NCBI GenBank assembly: GCA_028023455.1
Contig: JAQFVV010006628.1
Location: forward strand, 436,001 to 500,000
Source: Epiperipatus broadwayi
Lineage: Eukaryota; Onychophora; Udeonychophora; Euonychophora; Peripatidae
Direction of reading: 5' to 3'
Length of the DNA: 64,000 nucleotides
Under the pieces are notes generated by a model. The model was not told where the DNA came from, did no database searches, and saw only the letters and a list, made by a program, of their open reading frames with translations. This document shows, piece by piece, positions 34,327 to 45,586 of this stretch (positions are counted from its first letter, which is position 1; each line of letters begins with the position of its first letter). Made by a program: the position numbers and the translations under genes.

Positions 34327-36451
34327 TGTAACGATATATAGATATGTCGTTACATTAATTTAAAATAAAAACTTAAAAGTTCGCAAATAAAAGTAAAAAA
34401 CTAAACGCTAAAATTAAAAATGTTTGTTATACGTATATACATTCGCACAGATGCTAAACTTTAAAAATATTTTTTTTTAATAAATAAAAAAAGGTATTTG
34501 AATGTATTTTTTATAAAAAAAGATTTATAAAAATATTTTAATAAAAAAATAACGTAAGTTAAAATAAAAACAGGTATTAATTAATTCCTGTAATCTGTAA
34601 ATGGAAATGATTGTTTATTAATTATCTAAAAGCTGTTTAATTAAAAAGTCAGATGAAAAGTTAGATAAGAGAAGAAAGAGATTTTAGCTTGACCAATGGA
34701 AGCAAATAAAGGGCCGGACCATAACGAAAAAACAGAACAGTGACATTTTTGTTCATGGAATCCATAGGAGGACTATAAAAAGAAAAAATATTGAGTTCCA
34801 GTTCAGTTTTTCCAACTTGATTTGATGACAACGGTAAGACGCACTTGCCGTTCTCTCTCATTTTTTTTTGTTTGTTTTAAAAAAAAAATAAAATGAAAAG
34901 ACTGTGATACCAGAATGGAACCAGCTAATGCTACCTCCAGAACATTTTCTTCCAATGGAGATGCCGTGGGAATTGCCAACGGGCCTGGACTCTTCTACCA
35001 TAAGCTATATGAAATGAACAATTGTTAAAATCAATTAAGAACTTTCGTCAAGTTTTACAAATTGATAAACAAGCCAACTGAAATGTTAAAACAGACTCTT
35101 ATCTGACTTTTGTAAATTTTTAAATCAAATTAATAATGTTTAATTTTATATGTTTCCCGATTGATAAACATCATTTCCATTTTTTTTTCCTTATTGTAAA
35201 GATTATTTAAATGTATGAAATTTAAGTTGTTTATAGATGCTTGCATGGATTCGTTTGCGGTTAATTATATTTGGTTTTCATATTTGATCAAAATATATAG
35301 ACATTCGATAAATAATGATACCTTACGGTGAGTATCTAAAATGTATTTATTCGGATGTCTTTTAAGTTATTGGTGACAACGCAAGTATCTTATGGTGAAT
35401 ACTATTGGGTTACTTATAAGTTTCCCTCTGCGATTGTCGGTATCAATAATTTTGTATTTTGATCGTTTATGTTTATTTTCAAATGTTTTTGACCGTGGAA
35501 TCTATGTAATCGATCTATACCCAACATTTTTAAACAAATCTGTGTGAACGTATTTAAATGTTAAAATTAAGTCGGGCGTGAATGGCTATATAGTTTTGTA
35601 AAGTTGTATTAAGGGAGGGTAATCTTAGGTTATTCATTTCGTAGTTGAATTGGTTCAATGGATTGGATATATTTGTGTAATTAGTAGATGTAGTATGAGG
35701 TCCGCTATGGGCAGGATTATAGATATACGCCACACACCCTCTGTTTGCCTATGGATGTGTTTGTAAGTCGGCAGAAGACCGCAGTCCATTCCTATGGAGT
35801 TTTTTGTTTATTGTTCTACTTGCCAACAGATGTCACATTCCTGTTGGTGGAGAGTCAATGTCTTCTCTATTTCTACTTATTGTTCAGATGTACATTCCTG
35901 ACAGTATAGTATTTTGTGTTGTCGTATCATGCTACATTGAATACATGAATGTATCAGATGGATTGGCGCCAATTTGGTTGCAAAATTTGTTGCCTAAGGT
36001 TAAATCAGGGAAGAATATTTTCTTTTCAAATGCAGATCTATGTAGTCTATTCATACTTGACTATCTAAATAATAATTAAACTCATTGAAACTTAGTTAAA
36101 TGTAAAATTAAAAGTTAATATAAAAATCTAAAATGTTAACTTATTCCTCAAAATTTAAATATTATTTTATATGTGCGTAAATAAATATTTTTATATGTTA
36201 ATTTCTGGCAGTGGCTTTTACTCTTTGATATTTAAAATATAAATTAAGATATAGATTTTTATCTCTGCGTCTCCACTGAGCTAGTGACTTGGGCTAACGA
36301 CCGGAATCAAAAATTAGGAAAAAAAAAATTTTTTTTTTTTTGTTTTTTGACTTGCGTATCTGCCTACTTTATAAATTTTTCTAGGTTCAAATGCCTAGAT
36401 GGCGCCCTGTAGTGCAGTTTACGTAAGTCTAGCTTTCTCCGGATCGTTACA
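34327..36451 (+). repeat. LTR-B 3' LTR
   Basis: The same 2125 bp as the 5' LTR. Of the ~21 substitutions separating them, 11 are C/T or G/A changes at a CpG in one copy. Confidence 0.92.
34915..35028 (+). CDS. Short 37-codon ORF in LTR-B, 3' copy
   Basis: Identical peptide to the 5' LTR copy (MEPANATSRT... ending in ...EMNNC), with one silent difference. The Kozak context is kept. Confidence 0.4.
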   Translation: MEPANATSRTFSSNGDAVGIANGPGLFYHKLYEMNNC

Positions 36452-38250
36452 ATATATATATAACCCAGATGTTTTTTATGTGAACAGTATGCATATATAA
36501 ATTAAGATTAATAAATTGATAAAGAACATTTACATATATGCTTACTATGTTAAATAAATAAAAGTAATAAAAAATTTACTGTACTGTGTCTTTATTTTTT
36601 TTTTAATATGCTCTGGGTGATATCTCTTTTCTTCAGTAACTTATTTTTACCTATAGAAATGTAATAGCATCCTCATTATGAGTAGAGTGCAGTCTCTCTA
36701 GTTGTTTTGAGGTTATCAAGTTCATATGAACTTAATGATCTATATAGTCACCCCTATTTACCATTACTCATTTCAGATTTAATTTTCTAACGCAATATGA
36801 CTGCTACTAGTAAATCAATAACCTTCATTTTATCACTTAAGAAAAATACTTTATTATTTTTTTTTTTATGTTTAGAGATTAGTTTTATTATGCCAAATAC
36901 TGTATCATATCAAATTTAGAAAGGATAAAAAAAAGTAAAAAATAAAATATATGTGTTTTCAATGTAAGCCAAAAAAATGTTATTAATAAATATCACTGCA
37001 CATAATGTTCCAAGATAGAAAAATGATTGCTGCCATAGTATTAAATTTATGATTTTTAGTTTAATTACATTTTTTTGGAGATCATATAATTAATGTTTAT
37101 TGATACTGTGCATATTATAGCATCATTGGACAGTGAAATTTCTACCTGTCATTTTTAAGAGGCCAAAGAAAATAAATGATAGATATGGAAAATTAATAAA
37201 AACATAAGCATTTCTATTGATTTCTTATTTTGAAAGCATATAGATATGCAGAAATAATGGACAAAAGTCTGTAATCTCAATGTATGTACTTCTTATAATA
37301 AAAATAGCACGATTAGAAATAAATTGCTAAGTTTAATGAATCATGTAATTAATACATTAGAGGAATATATATTATAAATAAAAGTATTTAAGTATTCTCA
37401 ATTAACTAGTATTTAATTAAGATGAAATCTGTTAAATAATAACCACATTTTGAAATGTGTCTTAAACAATACAAAGTTCCTAGAATCAATTTCTCCAGAA
37501 CATCATACATCAGCAGTACCAAGGCCCAGAACTATTAACTACAAATCAAAACAGGGTTGGATCTTATTTATTTTAAGCAGATTTCCCTTGATTTATTTCA
37601 AAGTGTGAAAGTTGAAACACGTGAAAAGTTTTCATCATTCATAATAAATCAGCACAAAATATTCGCTCCTTCAAAAATAATGTAGAAATAAGTTTATGTG
37701 TGTGTGTGTTTTTAAAAAAACAACATAGAATCATTTTCTTAACAAAAATAGATTAACTAGTTAATACAACATTAGGACTAAGCAATAAACATTTCATTAA
37801 CATCTCACTACTGGATATTATTTTTAAATAATTTTATTTTAATGTTTTATATTTATTACATTAACATGTATTTTCTTTTTTTTTCTCCCTCCATTCACAA
37901 TCATTAATAATATCACAAAAAAAAAAAATATCAGACAATAAAACATTTAAATTGTTTCAATAATGGTTTTTTTTTGTTTTAGTTGTTTCTATCATTACTG
38001 TTATAATTGGTGTTCTGAATTGCTTTGCTAATAAATTCAGATTTTAAAAGGCTTAATTTTTCTCATATATATTCCTCACTATAATACATTGTTTTCAAAT
38101 TGTTTTCCCTTCAAGGGGCTTAATTACGGTACTCTATAACTACTATTCTTTTTTGTCTTTCTAATTAGCAACAACAGACTTTTTTCCTCAATAAGAACCC
38201 CCCCCCCCCATCACTATTCTTTTAATAACAGTTGCTTACTTCAGCAAAGT
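36452..38250. other. Unannotated stretch
   Basis: AT-rich with many A/T homopolymers. No gene, RNA or repeat family recognised. Confidence 0.5.
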
Positions 38251-38572
38251 ATTTTCCGTAATATACATTTCATATTTCTCTTAACATGTGTGGTGATAAA
38301 TTTCTACTATTATGTGAATTAATATATTTGGCATAATTAGACTTAATGTGAAATTGTTGAAACTTGGATTAATAAGAGACAAAACATAAGAATATTACTA
38401 ATTCAAGATTTTCTGTAATATACATTTGATATTTCTCCTGACATAGGTAACGATAAACCTATATTGTTGCATGAATTAATATATTTGGCATAATTAGAAT
38501 TAATAGCCAATTGTTGAAACATGCATTCATAAGAGATGAACAAAAGAATATTAATAAATTCAGGGCTTAACC
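38251..38572 (+). repeat. Two tandem copies of a ~157-bp unit
   Basis: ATTTTCYGTAATATACATTT starts both copies (38251 and 38408). Both continue through GAATTAATATATTTGGCATAATTAGA and AATTGTTGAAAC. Identity is about 80%. Confidence 0.8.
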
Positions 38573-40011
38573 TTTAAACTTCAAATAGATAGTTTATTTC
38601 TCCAAACCTACATTCTATCATTTCAAATACTAATTCATATTTAGAGTTATTTCTACAGTATTTATAGAAAAAGATAGTTAAAAAGACAAATCTCCAAAAA
38701 TTCCTGAATTTTTTTTGGAAAAGATCTTAGTGGGATAACTGATTGAGTTGACCCCGAGAGAATATATACAAATAAAATAACTCTCACAAGTGCAAGTTTC
38801 CTGCATGGTTTAATGAAGTGGTAGAGTAACAAACTCTAAAATACAAGATTTATGAATTGTGGCATAATTCTGATACTTCCGGTATTTGAACATCATTGAA
38901 CTTCTGACTAATAATTCAATTATGTTTTTTTACAGTTGCAAATCAAATATCAAAAATATTAAGTGGATAGCATTATTAAGAATGAAAGTAAGATAAAAAA
39001 TATGTAAATTATATAATATAAAATAAAAAAAGTTTAGTCTAGCTCCCTGCACCCTCCCTTACCAAATCAAGTCTCAAAAAGCATATTCAACACATCATGC
39101 CAGATCATTCTCTCTAATAAGCCTTCCCATTTTTGCTGCATGCTTTAAAAGTTCATCGCTATCTTTTTTAACATCTTCAATTTTTTTCTTCAGCTACTTC
39201 TCTTCATCTCACTCTCTATGGATATAATCTCTCTATTCTTTACATTGCATTACTTCTGGGAAATCTTACTTAGTTCCTTTTGTGAATTGCTTTCATAAAT
39301 ATTGTTCTAATTTACTCTTTCTAACAGTATCTCTTCATTTTATTTCTATTCTCCTCCAGACTTCTATCATTATATCTTTAATTATTTTCTTCAACATTGA
39401 ACTATTCATAAGATATCTACTTAACAAGAATGTTATCATAAAAATACCTCTTAAATACTAAGGCAGAATATTTACTAGTTTTACTTAGATCATGAAGTGC
39501 AAATTCCTCATGTACATTGCACTTGTTCGTAAGCTTTTAATTTTGATCGTTTTGAGAAGGGAATGGGAGAGAATAAATAAATTTATTTTAAAATAGAAAA
39601 TGACATTATCCAGATCTTTTCATTAATGTTCAAAATAATGGTGTAAGACTTGGAAGTAATACAGATTTGCTAAATAACTTATTACTAAATTAAAAAATCA
39701 TGAACAACTGCTAAATAAAATAGAAATATCAATGATTAAATGTCATTGAAAATTACTTTTATATCTTCCAAAAAAAATTACTTTATCTGAAACTTCTTTG
39801 CTAAAGTCTGACTTCAATATCAAGTTTAAAAGGGCAATGAGATGATGCAGTGTTTATTAGTTGGTAAGACACATTTCATCGGAAGTAAAAATGAAAGTAC
39901 TACTAGTGGACACATCTCAATTTACAATTTCAAGTAAACCAAACATCTTCCAATAAAAACCACAAAAAGAAAGAAAGGAAGAAAATGCTGATAGTAGTAA
40001 AAGCTCAGTCA
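38573..40011. other. Unannotated stretch
   Basis: Nothing recognised. A somewhat C/T-rich patch at 39040-39240 has no supported frame on either strand. Confidence 0.45.
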
Positions 40012-40022
40012 TAAAAATTGTT

Positions 40023-40215
40023 AATTAATATATATATATAGTCCCATATTCATGACAAGTCACCATGAATATGGGACTATAAACTGTCCTGAAAGCGCTT
40101 GGCAGTAACTTTTGATAATTTTACTTACATTTAATAGCTTCATTATCTGTGCGCAGAACACATATATATATATTAATTGATTTCAAAGGCTAATGAAGTA
40201 AAGCCTTAACTATTT
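40023..40215 (-). mobile_element. Palindromic element D (CATATTCATAG family, deleted)
   Basis: Minus-oriented relative of element A. The leader (ATAGTTAAGGCTTTACTTCATT on the minus strand) and the left-arm sequence are kept, while most of the second arm is deleted, leaving AGTCCCATATTCATG facing its complement. Flanks TAAAAATTGTT (40012-40022) and TAAAAGTTGTT (40216-40226) form an 11-bp target duplication with one mismatch. Confidence 0.75.
40060..40105 (-). other. Conserved hairpin core, element D
   Basis: On the minus strand GCCAAGCGCTTTCAGGACAG...TAGTCCCATATTCATGG. Same stem as element A, but with the first base pair lost (AGGAC). Confidence 0.6.
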
Positions 40216-40226
40216 TAAAAGTTGTT

Positions 40227-41734
40227 AATGAAGAACATAAAAAAAAAAATGCCAAAAATAATTAATTGTCTATCTCAAGTTATAATCAATGTTCCTACTA
40301 ATAATTCATTTATCCTCATTGTTTTTGTGACCATACAGTTATGTTTTTTTTATCAATCTTCTGAAAAAAACTATCCACTCTTCTACTTCAAAAAATCCTG
40401 ATTCCTAAATAAAGACTTCTGTTAGCTTTATTTACGCATTTCACAACTAAAAATTTTATTCTGATCAAATAGAAAAATCTAGTTTACAATTTGCTCATGT
40501 AGGTAAAAATAATCTCCAGATTATCAAACTCATCCTAAAGATTTTTTAGTGCTTACACTCTAAACTGTCTACATTCAATATTATAGAGTGTCAAGGTTAG
40601 GACTATAATCTCGTCTTCATTTTTAATCCAACTTCTTGTATATACTATATTTAAAAAAATCTTAAACATCATGTTCTTAATCTTCTGCCACTGTATTCAT
40701 CAATCTTCTATATGCTTTTTATTTCAAGAGTGTATTTAATAACAGATCTGTTTTTCTTCCACTGTCTTACATTTTCTAAAATTCATAAACGTATTTTTTC
40801 ATTCACTGATCACATATATGTTACTTGACTATATTATATTATCAAATATAAGCCTAAAATGTTTTCAATCAGTATGCACTGAAAACTTATGCACAACTGT
40901 TTACATCTATCTGACTAATGTCTTCAGCATAGTCACCAACTTAAATTAATAAGTTGATTGAATTCGTAATTATTTAAATTACTAAAGTTAGTTTCACACT
41001 TCTATTAAAATAAATAAACTTCAATTTGCTTGATCTCTATATTAATCACGATATGAATTCTCAAACAGTTTCTTCAATGTAAGATAAATTACTAAGATTA
41101 TTTAAATTGCTTGATGAAGATATTTATACATGTAAGACTTGTAATGTAATTCATAAAGCAAATCCTTAATGAACTTTTATTTTTACTATTCCTATAACAA
41201 AAAATATAGCATAAATTTGTCACAAAATACAGTACAATTTTATGTATAATTAAAAATTGATGACTTTTTAAACTAGTAATTCATGACATTAAAATTTAAA
41301 AAAATTTAAATGATTCATCATAGAAAAAATTATATAATGTTCAAGCACCAGAAATATCAGAATCAGACTGCTATTCATAAATCTGTCACTCTATAATATA
41401 CAGCACTAAAGCATATAGGGTAATTCAGTATCTTTCCAGATATTCAATATTACATCTTATATTTCTTATATTGAATAAATTTCTAAAAAAATTAAATTCC
41501 CTTTCAGAGCTGCAAAATGCAATTGCATTACATTGCTTCTTATAATGTGATAAAAAAAAAAAATCATCAAATGATATTATTCCACAATATTAAATCAACT
41601 AAAAACTGGAAAAAAATGTACATTGAATAGTCTCAATTTAAAGCTAGTAATTCCTTATTTTAGTTTACATTTTGCTAATAGATGGCAGGAGTAATTAAAA
41701 AATAGGAAAACACTAAAGCTAGGTTTACTTATAT
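40227..41734. other. Unannotated stretch
   Basis: AT-rich. Nothing recognised. Confidence 0.5.
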
Positions 41735-41905
41735 AAGGGATTTGAACACAGACTTTCAAGCTCCTTTCAGCTATCCACTTTACTTTATACAACTGATGCA
41801 CATGATCACATACATGTGAAAAGAATAAATAATCTCCAATATAAACATTTTATGCTGAACAAGCACTCATCAATTGGTCCATATCATCATCTTCCACAAT
41901 CAGTC
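41735..41905 (-). repeat. S-family arm (left half of a split palindrome)
   Basis: GGGATTTGAACACAGACTTTC and GAATAAATAATCTCCAATATA match the S arms at 28505 and 17025. Its inverted partner lies beyond LTR-C at ~45036-45190. The pair looks like one palindromic S element whose spacer was the target of LTR-C. Confidence 0.7.
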
Positions 41906-41908
41906 CTC

Positions 41909-42986
41909 TGCACAGAAGTCTGAAAACTGGACCTCTAGTATAAAAAGGAGGGGACCAGTTTGATCAATGTCTTGGCTTGTCTGTATTTCTTTTGGTTGGT
42001 TTTGGATTAAACAATCTAAGACCACTCTACAATGAACTAATTATTCATGCAGGAGTAGGCTGGAGCTTTAGCTGATGTCATTACTGAAGACGGACACCAG
42101 AGAAGCTTCCGCGACTAGCCTATAGAATCAGCACCAAGAACAACTTATAACCAATGGCCGAGTTCATTATAACCCAAAAAACTATGCATAGTAATCTACA
42201 AACTTCTCACTAAACTTACCAGTAAGCTATGACTCATTATTATTCCCGATTGTGACTAAATTATCGTCAAACCATTTTACAAATATAAGCTTATAATAGA
42301 ATCCCAATAGAGACTTTAATTTTCGTACTCAAGGAACTTTCTTTTAAAGAACTTTATACAAGATTTTGGAAATGAATTGTAAGAAGTGAACGTTATTGAG
42401 TTGCTTTAATTATTTTATTTAACTATTATTTTTTATTAATTGTTTCATGTTCGGATTAGTGTGTGTTCTCTCCAGTTTATTTAATTCGCAATTTAACTTA
42501 AAAATATTTTTAGTTTGTTAGAATAAAAGAGATTTTACTTTTATCAACCTTGTTCATTGTGCATTATTAATAATAATTATTAGTATTTATTATTAAATTT
42601 ATTAATATTAGTTTAATGATATTTAAAAAATATAATTTACCTTTGCCAATATGTTTAATAAGCTCCAGAAAAAATAATATTTAGAAAATAATTTTAGTTA
42701 CGGTAAAATCTAATACCGTCTTTTGAAAGCATTTTTCTTTTTAATTTACGAGTTGTGATATGGTTGACGATTTCAGTGGTTTCTTACAGAATCCTGGCAC
42801 CTTTCAAATAAATTAAAAACTGATTTCGTCGATAGTATAAATTGTAACAATTACTAGGTAGAATTAATCAGGAAATATAGTTATGTTTTTTAAAAATGGA
42901 AATACAACTTTATTCTTTTTGACATAACTTGATCAACTCATGCAGTTTATTGCAGATAGAGGCCTAGAAAGACAGAAAACATTACA
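41909..42986 (+). repeat. LTR-C 5' LTR
   Basis: The TATA box TATAAAAAG is at 41939-41947, close to the LTR start, which implies a very short U3. GAATAAAAG near 42522 is a possible polyadenylation signal. Both features are also in the 3' LTR (TATA at 44062-44070). Confidence 0.8.
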
Positions 42987-42987
42987 A

Positions 42988-43005
42988 TGGCACCCAATGT
43001 GGGGC
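42988..43005 (+). promoter_or_regulatory. LTR-C primer-binding site (tRNA-Lys-like)
   Basis: TGGCACCCAATGTGGGGC lies one base after the LTR end. It differs from TGGCGCCCAACGTGGGGC by two transitions, both at CpG. Confidence 0.8.
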
Positions 43006-44031
43006 TTCGATACAACAACCACAACCTGAGATATGTTGTAATGATAAAAAGAATATTACAATGATGACCCAAAAACTCATAGCTGGAAAATGAATAGTAG
43101 TTAAAAAAAAACTAACTAACTAATTAAACCTGATTATGCAAATATAAAAATATTTGTTTAATATGACTTGCAGAAAGAAAAAATATATATTTTTTTGATA
43201 TTTCTAAAAAAAAAACACGATTGTGGTTGATGTAGATGCAAGTCACAAGTATTTGACCAGGTAGGCAGTTACTGAAGAGGGGAAAAAGCATAGCCCCAGG
43301 TCTGTGTATGCAATATATAACATAAGACCATCTGTATATGCCCATCAGTCTATTTCTAGCAGGAATCCTGATAAAGGGGAGGGTGGACCAAGTTGCCATG
43401 AGCCTATAAGACTCAAAACGATGAGCAATGCTAGTTTGTGCTTATAACTTGGGCTTCTTATCGTTACTATTACACTTAAGCAGAAAGAACACAGATGAAT
43501 GTGGAAATATTTTGCATTCCCACCATGTTATACCCAAAAGTGGGTGTTAAAGCTGAACATCACTTGTTGAATGAGTCTACAAGATACATCAGCATGTTAA
43601 TACAAAGAAAAAACACGATATGAATTTTAAAAAAAACTTAAGAATAAAATTAGTGTAAACCCCTATTTTATTCGCATCTCCTGGCCCCGGTGGTATGTAC
43701 CGTTTATTTATATCTGGTACAAATATATTGGCATTTGGTAAAAGCTAAAAAAAAAAGAGTAAACTTAATTTTTTTTTGTTAGCATAATTTATTTCTTAAA
43801 AATGTACAGTGAAAGTTAAAATTGTCATTTATATTTTTTTACATAATCAAAAATAAAAGTAAAAATTGGAGAGAACAAAATACACACAAATCACTAATCT
43901 AGATAAGCTGAAATAAAGATATTTTAGCTAATTAAAAATGGCCAAAAGACTTGATAAAAAAGAGAACTTTGTAACTAAATTTTATAAGGAATTACAAGAT
44001 TATCAATGTATATTTTGACAAACAAAAGATA
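43006..44031 (+). other. LTR-C interior
   Basis: No domain recognised. The minus frame at 43124-43399 opposes the element and has no motif. GTTAAAGCTGAACATCACTTG (43549-43569) is slightly richer in G+C but not identifiable. Confidence 0.5.
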
Positions 44032-45028
44032 TGTGCAGATATCTGAAAACTGGACCTCGAGTATAAAAAGCAAGAGGCCAGTTTGATCAGGGTCTTGTTT
44101 CATCTGTTTCTCTATAGTTGGTCCTGGATAACAAAAGAATATATCCAAGATCACCCTACATGGAATTAATTCTGCATGTCGGAGTGAACCGGAGTTTCTG
44201 AGGACATCGTGCCTGAAGATGGACACCAGAAAAGCCTTCATGACTGACTAGGAGAATAGACCACAAGATCAACTTATAACCAATGGCCGAGCTCATTCTA
44301 ACCCAAAAAACTATGCATAGTAATCTACAACCTTCTCACTAAACTTACCGGTAAGCTATGATTCATTATTATTCCCGATTGTGACTAAATTGTCAACAAA
44401 CCATTCCAAAAAAATAAGTTATAATAGGACCCAGATAGAGACTTTAATTTTATTGATCAAGAGACTCTTGTCTACCCAAGAACTTTTTAATAATTGTTTA
44501 ACTATTATTTTTTTATTAATGTATTCATGTTTGGATTAACGTGCGTGTGTTCTCTCCAATTTATTTAATTAGTACTTTCTCTATTTTAATTTGTTGGAAT
44601 AAAAATATTTATTTCTAATACCAACTTTTCCTCCTACGTTATTAATAATAGTTATTAATGTTTATTATTAAATATCATTTACCTTTGCCAATATGTTTAA
44701 TAAGTTCCAGGAAAAATAATATTTTGAAAAATAATTTTAGTTATGGTAAAATCTAATGCCATCTTTTGAAAACATTTTTTCTTTTTAATTTATGAGTTAC
44801 AATATGTTTGATGCAGAATCAGTGAGTCTAATCGACTCTGGTGCCCTCATTTATAAATTAAAAACTGATTCAGCTCGCAATGGTACTCGTAACAATTCTA
44901 GGCCGAGTTGATCAGGAAATATAGTTATGTTTTTGGAAATAGAAATACAACTTTCTTCTTTTTGCATAACTTGATCAACTCGCGCAGTTTATTGCATATA
45001 GAGGCCTAGTCAGACGTAAAACATTACA
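44032..45028 (+). repeat. LTR-C 3' LTR
   Basis: Homologous to 41909-42986 along its whole length, with small deletions accounting for the 81-bp difference. The minus frame at 43975-44241 falls across its start and is spurious. Confidence 0.8.
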
Positions 45029-45035
45029 ATATATA

Positions 45036-45190
45036 TAGCAGATGACCATCTGGATCAACTAATAAGTGGTGGTTCAGTATGAAATATATATATTGGAGAT
45101 CATATATCTTTTTCACATGTTTGTTGTCATGTGTATTATTATATGAGATAGAATGGATAGCTAAAAAGAGCTAGAAAATCTATGTGTTAA
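45036..45190 (+). repeat. S-family arm (right half of a split palindrome)
   Basis: Inverted relative to 41735-41905. GATGACCATCTGGATCAACTAATAAGTG...GGTTCAG and ATATTGGAGATCATATATCTTTTTCACATG match the S right arm at 28795-28880. It degrades before the B-box-like region. Confidence 0.65.
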
Positions 45191-45262
45191 AAATTTGCAG
45201 AGGTCCCTACTGTCATTTTTTCAGGCACATAGTCTTAAGGTTATAGCCTTAATAAATATTAC
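45190..45262 (-). repeat. F-family arm
   Basis: GCAGAGGTCCCTACTGTC...AGCCTTAATAAATATTACTT is the inverted counterpart of the arms in the adjacent F palindrome. It has lost the terminal CCACAAGCTTA part. Confidence 0.6.
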
Positions 45263-45354
45263 TTTTAATATTAAAATGTGTTTTTAATGTATATAAATTT
45301 ATGCATTAAAAAATTACAAAATGTGCATTCATGTTTTTCTAGTAAAATCAAGTT

Positions 45355-45574
45355 GTAATTATAAATTTATTTAAATGCACATTGATTACATAAGTAATAT
45401 TTATTAAAGCTGTAAACCCCAAGAATCTGCATCTGAAAATGCGAAGGTAGGGACCTCTACAGGTCTTAACCACAAGCTTACATTTCCAAGACGTAAGCTT
45501 ATGATTAAGACCTGTAGAGGTTCCTACCTTCACATTTTCACATGCAGATTCTTGAGGTTTACAGGCTTAATAAA
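45355..45574 (+). mobile_element. Palindromic F element
   Basis: Arms 45400-45482 and 45491-45574 are inverted copies (GTAGGGACCTCTACAGGTCTTAA / TTAAGACCTGTAGAGGTTCCTAC) around an 8-bp centre. A left-only leader of ~45 bp precedes them (GTAATTATAAATTTATTTAAA...). A perfect 12-bp direct repeat, TAAAATCAAGTT, flanks the unit (45343-45354 and 45575-45586). Same plan as the A, C, E, S and T elements, with an unrelated sequence. Confidence 0.8.
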
Positions 45575-45586
45575 TAAAATCAAGTT

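Larger units (their letters stand above)
31659..36451 (+). mobile_element. LTR retrotransposon LTR-B (young, almost no interior)
   Basis: Two direct repeats of exactly 2125 bp each begin TGTAACGA and end TCGTTACA (an 8-bp terminal inverted repeat within a TG...CA frame). They are separated by only 543 bp. A PBS follows the first LTR. I count about 21 substitutions and a few indels between the LTRs (~1%), so the insertion is recent. There is no gag or pol: the interior is AT-rich with no frame. It is therefore a LARD/TRIM-like non-autonomous element or an internal deletion derivative that depends on proteins in trans. ATATAT lies on both sides and could be the target duplication, but the site is a TA repeat. 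Confidence 0.92.
41909..45028 (+). mobile_element. LTR retrotransposon LTR-C (short interior)
   Basis: Two similar ~1-kb direct repeats, 41909-42986 and 44032-45028, share GAAAACTGGACCT...AGTATAAAAAG, CAACTTATAACCAATGGCCGAG and the end AAAACATTACA. A PBS follows the first. The interior is ~1045 bp with no gag or pol recognised. AAAGGGGAGGGTGG (~43374-43387) is a PPT-like run but lies far from the 3' LTR. LTR identity is roughly 80-85%, so the element is older than LTR-B. The exact 5' LTR boundary is uncertain by about 12 bases (TG at 41909 or 41921). It sits between two S arms. Confidence 0.85.
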
